From Paenibacillus sp. FSL W8-0426 (GTDB taxonomy: Bacteria > Bacillota > Bacilli > Paenibacillales > Paenibacillaceae), in NCBI RefSeq assembly GCF_037969725.1, contig NZ_CP150203.1:4604001-4668000 (forward strand): a stretch of DNA of 64,000 bases, written 5' to 3'. This document shows, piece after piece, positions 51,771 to 60,145 of the stretch; positions within the stretch are counted from its first letter, which is position 1; the number at the start of each line of letters is the position of its first letter. The notes under the pieces are model-generated. The model was not told the origin of the DNA. It did not search any database and was given only the letters and a program-made list of their open reading frames with translations. Both the position numbers and the translations under genes were made by a program.

Positions 51771-53549
51771 CTACATACTGAATGCCAGTTGACCGGCTTC
51801 CTGCTCCGCATAACGTTCCAGTGTCAGGCTGTTCCCCGACCCTGTGCAAAGCTCTGGCAGATTCGCACGTACCAAAGCTTGAGCGAACGGCGGCGGTACG
51901 GCGTTCCCGCAGCGAGCAACCTGCGCGCTCTTAGAATATTTCTGGCCGTTTGCATCCTCAGCGATAACGTAATTGCTCGGGAATCCTTGAGCCGCGAATA
52001 ACTCATGAGGCTCCAACATCCTCATGCCGATGTCTACGATCTGGTATTCAACGCCTTTTATCGTGACCAGCCCAAACCGATCCTTGGTAGTTACGGTGTG
52101 CAGCGGTTGGTCCAAAGTCTGGCCGTTGTCTGCGCTGCCGTAATACTTGAGTAGGAACGCCCTAACCTCTCCGAAGTGCAAGCCGCCTGCTGTGATCGTT
52201 TGAAGTGGATCGGTAATCGGCTGCCCTGTGTTGGTCCCGCGCATCTTGACCAGGTGACTGGTGACAAGCGCGTTATGATCGACGGTGGTAACGGTGTGGA
52301 GCGGTTCATCCAAACTCACTCCGGCCCCTGTGTAGTTACCGCCATAATGCTTCGCTAGGAATGCCGCTGTTAGAGCAAATTTATTTCCTCCGGCAGTCAC
52401 GGTCCCGAGCGGCTTCTCCAAGTCCAAGACCCTGCGGCCTTCCGGATCTCCGTAACCCATTTGAATCAATGCCGGACTGATTAACATGTGCTGATTTCCT
52501 GTAGTCACTGTGCGTAACGGTTCGTCCGGCGGACTGCCGGGATGCCCTGAGGTGTTGACGCCAAGCACAGGGGTAACAAGCAGGTGTTCAGCTTTGGTCG
52601 TAATCGTCGTCAGCGGGTCAGTAGCCTTGTATTGCAGCCGATCCCCGGCATAGCCCGTCTGTCCGATACGTGCGATGTATGGGGTAACCAAGCCCCATCC
52701 GTTCTTGGCCGTGATCGTCTTCAACGGCTCTTTGACTGAATCGCAGTAATGATGATTTGAACCCGAGAAATTAACGCGCATTACGAACGGCTCCGGGTTG
52801 TCGATAACAAACTTTTGCATGCCGCGCGCTATCCGGCGCATAGTGTTCTCGGCCAGTGGCTTTTTCCGTTCAAAGATTGACGGGCACGGAATCGACCAAT
52901 CAATGATCTCCGCTGCCGTCCGCCACGGTAGCCGCTTGCCCGCCTTAACCTCCGGGCTGTCCGACGCGCCGTGTGTTGGTTCGGGCCAGACGATCGGTTT
53001 GCCGTCACGCCGAGCCACCATGAACAGCCGCTTGCGGATCGTTGGCGCGCCGTAATCACATGCCCGAAGCTCCTTCCATTCAACCTTGTATCCCTGCCGC
53101 CGCAGGGCATTCACGAACGTTCGGAACGTCCGGCCCTTTTGCTTCTTGTCTGGATAACCATCCGCCGTAAGGGGGCCCCATGTCGTGAATTCTTCCACGT
53201 TTTCCAGCATGATGACTCGGGGCTGAACCGTTGCCGCCCAACGGACTGCAACCCATGCCAGACCGCGAATTTCCTTTGCTACGGGCTTTCCGCCTTTGGC
53301 CTTGCTGAAATGCTTGCAGTCAGGCGAGAACCAAGCCAGCCCCACCGAGCGTCCTTTGACCGCTTCGACCGGATTCACTTCCCAGACCGATTCGCAATAA
53401 TGCTCAGTATCCGGGTGATTCGCTTCATGCATGGCAATAGCTGCCGGATCGTGATTTATTGCTATATCTACGCTGCGACCGGTTGCCAACTCTATTCCCG
53501 TACTGGCCCCGCCCCCGCCTGCGAAATTATCGACTATGATTTCCTGCAT
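51771..53549 (-). CDS. DNA cytosine-5 methyltransferase with seven repeats in the target-recognition region
   Basis: A 592-residue Dcm-like enzyme. Motif I is VDNFAGGGGASTGIE, motif IV is FSPDCKHFS with catalytic Cys78, motif VI is ENVEEF at 116-121, motif VIII is RKRLFMVARR near 172 and motifs IX-X are QVARCGNAVPPPFAQAL near 543. Between VIII and IX, residues about 274-495 hold seven imperfect units of 32-37 residues, each starting xPLxT[IV]T[TA] (PL at 275, 312, 344, 380, 416, 448, 482). Its end is followed by the amino-methyltransferase gene, and its start overlaps the PAPS-reductase-like gene. Confidence 0.93.
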   Translation of the reverse strand: MQEIIVDNFAGGGGASTGIELATGRSVDIAINHDPAAIAMHEANHPDTEHYCESVWEVNPVEAVKGRSVGLAWFSPDCKHFSKAKGGKPVAKEIRGLAWVAVRWAATVQPRVIMLENVEEFTTWGPLTADGYPDKKQKGRTFRTFVNALRRQGYKVEWKELRACDYGAPTIRKRLFMVARRDGKPIVWPEPTHGASDSPEVKAGKRLPWRTAAEIIDWSIPCPSIFERKKPLAENTMRRIARGMQKFVIDNPEPFVMRVNFSGSNHHYCDSVKEPLKTITAKNGWGLVTPYIARIGQTGYAGDRLQYKATDPLTTITTKAEHLLVTPVLGVNTSGHPGSPPDEPLRTVTTGNQHMLISPALIQMGYGDPEGRRVLDLEKPLGTVTAGGNKFALTAAFLAKHYGGNYTGAGVSLDEPLHTVTTVDHNALVTSHLVKMRGTNTGQPITDPLQTITAGGLHFGEVRAFLLKYYGSADNGQTLDQPLHTVTTKDRFGLVTIKGVEYQIVDIGMRMLEPHELFAAQGFPSNYVIAEDANGQKYSKSAQVARCGNAVPPPFAQALVRANLPELCTGSGNSLTLERYAEQEAGQLAFSM

Positions 53550-54609
53550 GCTTTATTCCGTCCTTTCCTGCGCCCCATTTGGCTTGAATATACTCCTGCC
53601 ACTCTGCTATCCAGCGCGACAACTCGTATTTATATGCACTTGAAAGTAATTGGTACTCCTGAGCAAACACCTCTGACAGCGGCCTGCGGCTGTAATGCAG
53701 ATATGGAATACTCCGCATGATCTTGGTCCCTGTCGCTTGAACCTCGCGCAGTTTGGTATCAAACCAGCAAGCCTTAACAAAACTCCACGGCTCCGATTCG
53801 ATGATCTCTTCCCAGTCCATGCCGATATTACGTTCTGCCGCGCAGTTGAACGGGCAAAGGTAACAGCGACTGCGGCGTGTCGGGAATCCGTTGACCTCCA
53901 GGTACTTGATGCTGTCCTCGGTCGTCTCGTTCGCCTCCACCAGCGGATAAGCCAGCCGAATGTAATCGTATTGTGGTGACTGGTACGTATTGATCCGGCG
54001 TATCTCGTCATAGCTGAATCCGATGTCGATGATGAAAGCCACGTTATTTGGAATCATCTGCTTTGGCCCGAGTCCATGCCGCTGTAAGACCATCTGCCGC
54101 GCCTTTTGCTTAACCGGAACAATTTTGAAATCCACCGTGCATTGCCTGGGCAGCATGCCGCCTGCCTTGATCTCGCCGTCCTCATTGACCGAATTGCAGT
54201 ACACGGGCATCTGGAACCGTTGATAGTCCGTTAAGATGTAGCGCATCAACATCTCTTCCAATCCGCGCTCCATGCTGCTGTGGTGTGTGATCAGGAAGGG
54301 TGTTGTGTTTCCCACCTGCCGTTGCCTGTGTCGCCACCACCAGACTTGCTCGTGGATGAAATCCGGCTCGGCTCCGGTGTCCGAGAAAATGATGTAGTCA
54401 TAATGGATCTCGCCCCGGAAGTGCATTTCCAGCAAGTGAGAGGACTGCGTCCCGCCGCCGAAAGAAAGGACATGGTATATCTGGTCCCGGCCCTCTTCCC
54501 GGAACTGCTGGATCAGCTCCGCTTTTGTTTTGAACACGCCGTCCAAGTATTTCTTGTGCTGCCGGTAGTCCTGCATATCGAACAGTGCAAGCTGCCTGGG
54601 CGCGGCCAT
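53527..54609 (-). CDS. PAPS-reductase-like (adenine nucleotide alpha-hydrolase) phage protein
   Basis: A 360-residue protein of the PP-loop ATP-pyrophosphatase superfamily: SFGGGTQSS at 49-57 binds nucleotide, YIIFSDTGAEPDF follows as in PAPS reductase, and CYLCPFNC (Cys249, 252, 256) could hold zinc or an iron-sulfur cluster. Host CysH catalytic ECGLH is absent from the C-terminus, so sulfate reduction is unlikely. Its place upstream of two DNA methyltransferases suggests a link with DNA or tRNA modification, or with sulfur transfer; that is inference. Its start overlaps the preceding stop (TAATG), and its end overlaps the C5 gene by 23 bases. Confidence 0.82.
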   Translation of the reverse strand: MAAPRQLALFDMQDYRQHKKYLDGVFKTKAELIQQFREEGRDQIYHVLSFGGGTQSSHLLEMHFRGEIHYDYIIFSDTGAEPDFIHEQVWWWRHRQRQVGNTTPFLITHHSSMERGLEEMLMRYILTDYQRFQMPVYCNSVNEDGEIKAGGMLPRQCTVDFKIVPVKQKARQMVLQRHGLGPKQMIPNNVAFIIDIGFSYDEIRRINTYQSPQYDYIRLAYPLVEANETTEDSIKYLEVNGFPTRRSRCYLCPFNCAAERNIGMDWEEIIESEPWSFVKACWFDTKLREVQATGTKIMRSIPYLHYSRRPLSEVFAQEYQLLSSAYKYELSRWIAEWQEYIQAKWGAGKDGIKHAGNHSR

Positions 54610-54926
54610 TACAATAATCCTTCTGGATTCTCGCGCTGCAATTCAGCATTTGTTCCGCCACAATGCGGGCAGGCTGGTTCTTCGATTTCATCTCCAGGTA
54701 TTTGCCGGATCGCGTAGCCAAGGCCACATTCGCATTCGTAAATGTCCCAATCCTCACTCAGCCCATATAGAGCGCTGCCCAACGTATGAAGATCTATGCC
54801 ATTCAGTGCAGTATAGATAACCCAGCCACGCGGAGATTTTACATGCTGCTCAAGGACCCAAGCTCTGCTAACTCTCTCATCCTTGATAAGCTGAATCGTA
54901 TCTGCCTGCTCTTTTGTGAGTATCAT
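54609..54926 (-). CDS. phage hypothetical protein with zinc ribbon
   Basis: A 105-residue protein with CECGLGYAIRQ near 65 and CPHCGG near 86, a likely C-x-C...C-x2-C zinc ribbon. The first 45 residues are helical (EQADTIQLIKDERVSRAWVL). AAGGAG precedes the ATG. Confidence 0.7.
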   Translation of the reverse strand: MILTKEQADTIQLIKDERVSRAWVLEQHVKSPRGWVIYTALNGIDLHTLGSALYGLSEDWDIYECECGLGYAIRQIPGDEIEEPACPHCGGTNAELQRENPEGLL

Positions 54927-54953
54927 AATGCGCTCCTTCCTGGGGATGCTCCC

Positions 54954-55424
54954 CTAAACCGCCCGATCCTCTCTGATCGGCTTATCTCTGCCTTTCAAGA
55001 ATGCTTCATAGGCCCAGTAGCCCTGAACATCCCCTTGGTAAGTGCTTTGCAAATTTTCCAAGCTATCTTTTATCGCTTGGCTACCCGTAAAGACATAGCA
55101 TTTGGTTAGCGACTCTTTATCGTTGAAAGTGGCATGCACCAACTCTTCGCCAAGAAGCTCAGCAGCTTGTTGATAACCTCCATCCCACCACTGACCATGA
55201 CAGTGAATGACTTCTCCGTTCTCTAGCGTTATATCGAACTTGTGACCTCCAAATGCTTCGAATCCTTGCATCCTTTGGTAGTAATAGCACTGAACAAACG
55301 TACAAGTGTCATCCAGCCCGATGATCAAATTCCCATGTTTGTAATACTTGTATTCGACTGGCTTATCCAGAACAAAAGCAATTCCATCGTTGAAAGTCAC
55401 GATGTTTTCTACCTTATATGTCAT
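54954..55424 (-). CDS. phage hypothetical protein
   Basis: A 156-residue soluble protein rich in aromatic residues (CYYYQRMQGFEAFGGHKFDI, HCHGQWWDGGYQQAAELL) with no recognised family. GGGAGG precedes the ATG. Somewhat AT-richer than adjacent genes. Confidence 0.7.
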   Translation of the reverse strand: MTYKVENIVTFNDGIAFVLDKPVEYKYYKHGNLIIGLDDTCTFVQCYYYQRMQGFEAFGGHKFDITLENGEVIHCHGQWWDGGYQQAAELLGEELVHATFNDKESLTKCYVFTGSQAIKDSLENLQSTYQGDVQGYWAYEAFLKGRDKPIREDRAV

Positions 55425-55438
55425 GGGTTTTTCCTCCC

Positions 55439-55981
55439 TTAATAGCCGTTCGCCTGACGCTCGTGGTTGACTTTGTTCTTTTCGAGGTATGCTGCCTTGA
55501 TCTGTTCAAGTGTGAATCCGAAACGCTGTTGCCCGAGAGCGAAGAAAATATTGAATGCCATTCGGAACGATGTGAGGGTTGAATATCGGCTGAAATCTAT
55601 ACCAATTGCGCCAGTGTGATAAATCAATCTGGATATTGCCTTTGTCGTGCTGCCTTCCAAGTAGTCGTCAATGATGGTGAGGTCCGTTTCACCCAAGTCG
55701 AGTTGCCGTGCGATGCTCAGGAAGAAGTGAAGGCAATCGACGTATTCCTCAAGCAGCAAGTTCCTGTAAGGCGCTCCCCATGCTGTTGCTGGCACCTTAA
55801 CCCTCGGTTCTTGATCGTTGCTCCAATGCTTGAACCCGCGCCATTCGTTTGCCATTTCGCCCAATTCCACTTGCAAAGCCAGGATCGTGTTAGGGAGCAA
55901 GTCTTGCCCTCGCAGCCCCTTTTCCTCAATGATCCGCGCATCCAACATCTTCTGCATTTCGAACAATTTAGCGATGTTCAT
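55439..55981 (-). CDS. dUTP diphosphatase, dimeric (dUTPase_2) family
   Basis: A 180-residue all-helical dUTPase/MazG-like enzyme that hydrolyses dUTP to dUMP. The metal ligands are in ALQVELGEMANEWRGFKHW (ExxxE) near 35-53 and LLEEYVDCLHFFLSIARQL (ExxD) near 76-94. It keeps uracil out of phage DNA and feeds dTMP synthesis. ACGGAGG precedes the ATG. Confidence 0.9.
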   Translation of the reverse strand: MNIAKLFEMQKMLDARIIEEKGLRGQDLLPNTILALQVELGEMANEWRGFKHWSNDQEPRVKVPATAWGAPYRNLLLEEYVDCLHFFLSIARQLDLGETDLTIIDDYLEGSTTKAISRLIYHTGAIGIDFSRYSTLTSFRMAFNIFFALGQQRFGFTLEQIKAAYLEKNKVNHERQANGY

Positions 55982-56072
55982 AGCGTTTCAGCCTCCGTAT
56001 TAATTAGAATGAGTACACACGTTCTGTATTTTGGGCGCAACTGCCCGCCGCAGGACCCCACGGCCCCGGGTG

Positions 56073-56639
56073 TTATGCTTTATTTAAGATTGCTTCTGTC
56101 ACTTCAATTTGATAAGGCTGGGTGTCCAGTAGAGGCATGTATTCGCGCATCCGATAGAGGTTGACAGCAGACCTTGCAATGATGTAAGCGTCCGTCACGT
56201 TATCGCTCTTATGGGAGTAACCGAACATTTCCTTAGCCGCATCAGCCACCGCTTTTTTCTTTTCCGTATCCTTCAACCTTCGCTTATTCCCGACCTCACC
56301 GGTCCAACCTGTTACGGAAACATATTTTTTAGTCCATATGGGGTTTATTTCGTTGAACCCGAGATTTTTTCGATGAATCATGGTGCGCAGCCCGCCGTGG
56401 ATCATCCCTGTTGTTACGCCTTTCTGGGTTCCCATCGCTGGCTGCTCGATCATTATTTCGTCGCCTGGTATGAGCAGTCCAAACAGCTGATTTTCCAGTG
56501 AAACAAGTTGCTCCACGGAAATTCCACCTTTAACCGCTGGACCCTTGCCTTTAAGCTCAACCTGCTCAAGCACATTACCATCAATGTCTAATGCGACGAA
56601 TCCTGTTTTGGTGGCAGGGTCGATACCGACAAACCTCAC
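56073..56639 (-). CDS. RuvC-like Holliday junction resolvase/RNase H fold nuclease
   Basis: A 188-residue nuclease-fold protein with the acidic residues of the RuvC family: Asp in VGIDPATKTGF (strand 1), Glu in DEIMIEQPAMG near 65 and Asp residues in KSDNVTDAYIIA near 150. It could resolve recombination or packaging intermediates. The start is GTG at 56639, overlapping the sigma-factor stop as GTGA. Confidence 0.83.
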   Translation of the reverse strand: MRFVGIDPATKTGFVALDIDGNVLEQVELKGKGPAVKGGISVEQLVSLENQLFGLLIPGDEIMIEQPAMGTQKGVTTGMIHGGLRTMIHRKNLGFNEINPIWTKKYVSVTGWTGEVGNKRRLKDTEKKKAVADAAKEMFGYSHKSDNVTDAYIIARSAVNLYRMREYMPLLDTQPYQIEVTEAILNKA

Positions 56640-57340
56640 ACTGCTTCACCTTCTTCTGCTGAGATATATTTCTTGGCCCTACCTTTAATTCGCTCCAGCA
56701 TTCTACTGACACTCATTTGTGTCACTCCGACTTGTTGACCGATTTCTGTTTGAGTCAACCCCTTTAATCGTAGAGCGAGAACTGCTTGCTGTTTTACATT
56801 CAAACTTTTAAAGAATTCCTGTGCATAGGCATCGGAGAAATCCTCTTCTTTTCCGATAATTTCATAATTGTCAGCATGGCCTTCGCCGTCATAGATGTTC
56901 ATAATAAAGTCCAACGAGTAGGTGTCTTTTTCTCCAGACAGATAACTTAATGCCCTTTCAGCAGTTCTTTTGGTGCATCCAATGGACAAAGATATCTCTG
57001 TTGCATCGCGGCCCATTAGATCATTTTTCAAAATTTGTGTGGCGACTTCATATATCTGTTTTGGAGGTCTGATCAAAGGAACCTTATCCCTGATGTACTT
57101 TCGGATTTGGTTGATGATATAGGTATGGGCAACGGTCGAGAACTCTGTTTCTCTTGCAGGATCATACTTCTGATATGCGAGCAAGAAACCCACCCAACCT
57201 TCTTGAACCAGATCGTTTAGTTCAACTGGAAATCTCGATTTACGAAGCTGACCTTTGGCGATTTTGTATACCAATCCTACATTTTGTTCAACAAAATTAT
57301 TTACGTCACCTAATGCAGGGTTATGCAATCCGGCATCCAT
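56636..57340 (-). CDS. phage-encoded sigma-70 family factor
   Basis: A 234-residue sigma factor. Region 2 is NDLVQEGWVGFLLAYQKYDP near 43-62 with FSTVAHTYIINQIRKYIRD, a region 3-like part follows, and region 4 is LTQTEIGQQVGVTQMSVSRML near 195-215. It resembles SigB/SigF-group and YlaC-like phage factors. It probably redirects RNA polymerase to phage promoters. AAGGAGG is 5 bases before the ATG. Confidence 0.88.
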   Translation of the reverse strand: MDAGLHNPALGDVNNFVEQNVGLVYKIAKGQLRKSRFPVELNDLVQEGWVGFLLAYQKYDPARETEFSTVAHTYIINQIRKYIRDKVPLIRPPKQIYEVATQILKNDLMGRDATEISLSIGCTKRTAERALSYLSGEKDTYSLDFIMNIYDGEGHADNYEIIGKEEDFSDAYAQEFFKSLNVKQQAVLALRLKGLTQTEIGQQVGVTQMSVSRMLERIKGRAKKYISAEEGEAV

Positions 57341-57351
57341 ATCTATCCTCC

Positions 57352-57723
57352 TTAATCATCCAGCCAGGATGATACTTTTGTTTGCTGTTTCTGCGGCTCT
57401 GGCGGCCTTTCTGGGGCATGTTTTGGTTTGCCTTGAGTATTTGTCTGGGGCTTGGGTTGAACCGCCTTAACTGGCTCTGAGAAGTCCTGATAATCCCATC
57501 CCGCAGCGTCATACTGTTCCTTCAAACTCGGATCGCGTTCCACGTCCCGGCCCCGGCTGTATAGCTTCATCAACTCTGCTGTCCGGTCGTATTTCCAATG
57601 CATTTTCCTGCGTTCCTCCGGGTCCATGTCTTTCAGCGGATCATCCAGCCGGGCAGCCATATCGAGCAGCGCAACCCGAGCACGTTCATACTCTTCGTCA
57701 TTTTTTATAACTCGCCCGCTCAC
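57352..57723 (-). CDS. phage hypothetical protein
   Basis: A 123-residue charged protein with a helical first half (EYERARVALLDMAARLDDPL) and a Pro/Gln/Lys-rich disordered tail ending SSWLDD. The GTG start at 57723 lies inside the end of the DnaB-like gene (26-base overlap) with GGTGAGGG before it. Confidence 0.65.
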   Translation of the reverse strand: MSGRVIKNDEEYERARVALLDMAARLDDPLKDMDPEERRKMHWKYDRTAELMKLYSRGRDVERDPSLKEQYDAAGWDYQDFSEPVKAVQPKPQTNTQGKPKHAPERPPEPQKQQTKVSSWLDD

Positions 57724-59035
57724 GTTCCCTCACCTGCTTTTGCAATTCGTATTTCTGGTCTGTGTCCAGATCGGTAAACCGCCCGTTTTTCCGATTGAAG
57801 AACATTTGAATCGTACCCGTTCCGATCTTCCGCCCTTTGGCGACAATCAATTCGATAATGCCAGCAAGCACGGTGTCCGGATAGTAATAGTCGTCCCGGT
57901 AAAGGAAGATAATTACGTCTGCATCAAATTCGATATTCCCGGATTCCCGCAGGTCGCTCATCATTGGACGTTTATCTTGACGGTCCTCGCATTTACGACC
58001 AACGGATGATATTGCGATGACCGACACATCAAAGGTTCGGGCAATCTTCTTGAGCTGCTTGGATACATAGTTCACCCGATCGGCCGTGCTATTGAATTTC
58101 TTCTCGCTTTCGATAAGCTGCAGGTAGTCAATATAGATGACCAGGTTCGGGAACTGCTTTTTCATTCGTTTCGTTTCGCGCCAGATATACTCGATTGTCA
58201 TGCCCGGTGTATCGTCGATATACAAGGGTAAACTGTCGATAATGTCTCTGGCTGAACTGTACGAAGCCCAATCATTTTCCGACATGAGGCCGTTCCGAAT
58301 CTTTTTGCTGTCAATGCCCCCAATGGAGCATATAAAGCGTTCCGACACATCCGCCGCAGCCATTTCTGCCGAGAATATGGCCGCTGTATATCCTGTCATC
58401 GCGACTGATGTTGCATCGTTTACGATGTATGCCGTCTTCCCGATACTGGGCCGCGCCGCGACGATCGTTACGTCCTGTTTTTGGTGCCCACCGGACATGT
58501 CGTTGTAATCTTTACTAGCAGCCTTTGCACCCGTGAGACCAGCACGCGTGCTGCGCTTTATTACCTCCTTATGGTGGTCCCCCAATGTGTCGGACATCTT
58601 CTTCATGCCGTTTTCTTCGCCGCTGCCCTGCTCTTCCTCAAGCTGTTCCATACGTTCCTTCATCGCCGATACATCGACGGTGCCCTCGTTCAGCGCTGTC
58701 GCCATCGTTTCAGCAGCTTTGCGTTGTATCGAGGCGGCGCGGACTGCACGCTGGTACTCTTCGAAATTGGAACCTACAGCCGATTCTCGCAGCTGCATCA
58801 GGTAGGTGATTCCACCAATTTTCGTGATGTCGTTACCCCAGTGCGTCGCCATTACAACCAGGTCAAAAGGATCAGGTTTATCGTTGAACTGCTCATAAGC
58901 ATATTGCAAGGTGGTCATGATGGTTTTATGCCGGCTATCCGCTCCAAAATCGTCTGGCCGGAGATAACATTCATCCATCAAACTAGATTGCTTGAGCAGC
59001 ATTCCAAGCGTGGCTCGTTCTGCCTCAATGCTCAT
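57698..59035 (-). CDS. DnaB-like replicative DNA helicase
   Basis: A 445-residue hexameric-helicase-type protein. The N-terminal helical domain reads ERATLGMLLKQSSLMDECYL and the RecA-like motor has Walker A ARPSIGKTA near 198. YIDYLQLIES with Walker B Asp near 300, SKQLKKIARTFDVSVIAISSV near 322 and DLRESGNIEFDADVIIFLYRD near 352 are typical of DnaB. It unwinds DNA at the phage fork. GGAAGGTG precedes the ATG; the 3' end of the loader gene overlaps it by 11 bases. Confidence 0.95.
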   Translation of the reverse strand: MSIEAERATLGMLLKQSSLMDECYLRPDDFGADSRHKTIMTTLQYAYEQFNDKPDPFDLVVMATHWGNDITKIGGITYLMQLRESAVGSNFEEYQRAVRAASIQRKAAETMATALNEGTVDVSAMKERMEQLEEEQGSGEENGMKKMSDTLGDHHKEVIKRSTRAGLTGAKAASKDYNDMSGGHQKQDVTIVAARPSIGKTAYIVNDATSVAMTGYTAAIFSAEMAAADVSERFICSIGGIDSKKIRNGLMSENDWASYSSARDIIDSLPLYIDDTPGMTIEYIWRETKRMKKQFPNLVIYIDYLQLIESEKKFNSTADRVNYVSKQLKKIARTFDVSVIAISSVGRKCEDRQDKRPMMSDLRESGNIEFDADVIIFLYRDDYYYPDTVLAGIIELIVAKGRKIGTGTIQMFFNRKNGRFTDLDTDQKYELQKQVRERERASYKK

Positions 59036-59384
59036 TCGTGTTCACCTTCCGTTCCCTCGCCGATCGTTCGAACCGCTCTATTAAGTGTTCAGGCATCGGG
59101 ATGGCCGTTTCGTTGTACTCTTCCAGCTCAAGGGTATATGCTTCTTCCTCAACACGTTGAAGTTGGTAGAATGATGGACGGTGCTGGTCGTCGCCCGTAA
59201 TGTCCGCAATGGTAGGGGCAAACCTGCTGGTTCTGATGTGATGCCCAAGGCGCTCCTTCGCTACCTCGTAGTTCATGCCTTCCAGCATTTGATGCCATAG
59301 ACGTGTTACCGGGACCGTGATTTCAAAGAATGGATAAGCCGTCTTGATTACCGCTAGGAAGCTGGCCGTTTCCGTTTGCTTCAT
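59025..59384 (-). CDS. replicative helicase loader/inhibitor (G39P-like)
   Basis: A 119-residue protein. The helical N-terminal part FLAVIKTAYPFFEITVPVTR, LWHQMLEGMNYEVAKERL and FAPTIADI follow the G39P family, small proteins that carry DnaB-type helicase to the origin. The position between initiator and helicase genes agrees. GGGAGGAGC precedes the ATG at 59384, which lies within the initiator gene (62-base overlap). Confidence 0.82.
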   Translation of the reverse strand: MKQTETASFLAVIKTAYPFFEITVPVTRLWHQMLEGMNYEVAKERLGHHIRTSRFAPTIADITGDDQHRPSFYQLQRVEEEAYTLELEEYNETAIPMPEHLIERFERSARERKVNTNEH

Positions 59385-60132
59385 GCGCTGCTCCCTCCTG
59401 ATAGAATTGATTGAGGATATCGTTCTCTTCTTGTCGGCGCTGCTGCTTGTTCTTGCCTGGGTTGCGGGCTATGTCACGCTTGATCCAAACGCGCAGTGCT
59501 TTATTGTGGTCCTTCTTATGCTTGGATGGTTTCTGATTACCCTGCCATTCGTCCAGAGCTTCGATCATGTCATCCACGGTTTGTTTGCCAAAGTCACCGC
59601 ACAGTTTTTCATATTGTTCAGGTGTTAGGAACACCGTATCTGCATATGCCTGTTTTCCCTCTGGAATTTGCATATCTATATCCTCTTTCTTTAATATTTT
59701 CTTTCTTTCTTTCTTGGGTGGAGAGTCCTCCCCCATTAATGGGGTATGATCATCCACCGCCACGGTGGGGAGTTCTCCACCAGTAACTTTTATTGTTTTC
59801 GGGGGAGGATTACCCCCCACATTCCATTGCTCATAATCTTTATTGAATGATATCGTTCGCGGCCGCGCCCCGTGTCCTTCCTTGATTACAAGCAACACTT
59901 GCCAATCAATCAGCCTTTGCATTTCGATCTTTACGCCTTTTAAATCAGCATCAACGGCGTTTGCTATGAACCCGGCTGACAGTTGGTGCGACTTACGTTT
60001 AAACCCATACGTATACCGCCAAACAGTGTCTATGATTGACCGCTGTATACCGTTGAACCGTCGCCGCGAAACTTGCTCAAGGATCTCGTTAGCAAGCCTT
60101 GTGTAACCATTCTCAGTTTGCGGACTGGCCAT
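59323..60132 (-). CDS. phage replication initiator, O-protein/DnaD-like
   Basis: A 269-residue protein. Residues 1-105 fit the replication protein O N-terminal winged-helix domain: GYTRLANEILEQVSRRRFNGIQ, IIDTVWRYTYGFKRKSHQLS and ISFNKDYEQW. A Pro/Lys-rich linker (about 108-150) follows, encoded by iteron-like DNA, and then a C-terminal part (YEKLCGDFGKQTVDDMIEAL, HKKDHNKALRVWIKRD) resembling DnaD-like replisome domains. It should bind the origin and recruit the loader-helicase pair. AGGTGAG precedes the ATG. Confidence 0.87.
   Translation of the reverse strand: MASPQTENGYTRLANEILEQVSRRRFNGIQRSIIDTVWRYTYGFKRKSHQLSAGFIANAVDADLKGVKIEMQRLIDWQVLLVIKEGHGARPRTISFNKDYEQWNVGGNPPPKTIKVTGGELPTVAVDDHTPLMGEDSPPKKERKKILKKEDIDMQIPEGKQAYADTVFLTPEQYEKLCGDFGKQTVDDMIEALDEWQGNQKPSKHKKDHNKALRVWIKRDIARNPGKNKQQRRQEENDILNQFYQEGAAHEANGNGQLPSGNQDGLSIL
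59664..59818. repeat. probable phage replication origin: iterons and AT-rich tract inside the initiator gene
   Basis: Three 18-base dyad-like units lie at 59717, 59764 and 59801: GGTGGAGAGTCCTCCCCC, GGTGGGGAGTTCTCCACC and GGGGGAGGATTACCCCCC. Next to them is a pyrimidine/AT-rich tract (59670-59715, with repeated CTTT). Lambda-like phages place the origin inside the O gene in this way. Confidence 0.55.
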
Positions 60133-60145
60133 TTAACTCACCTGC

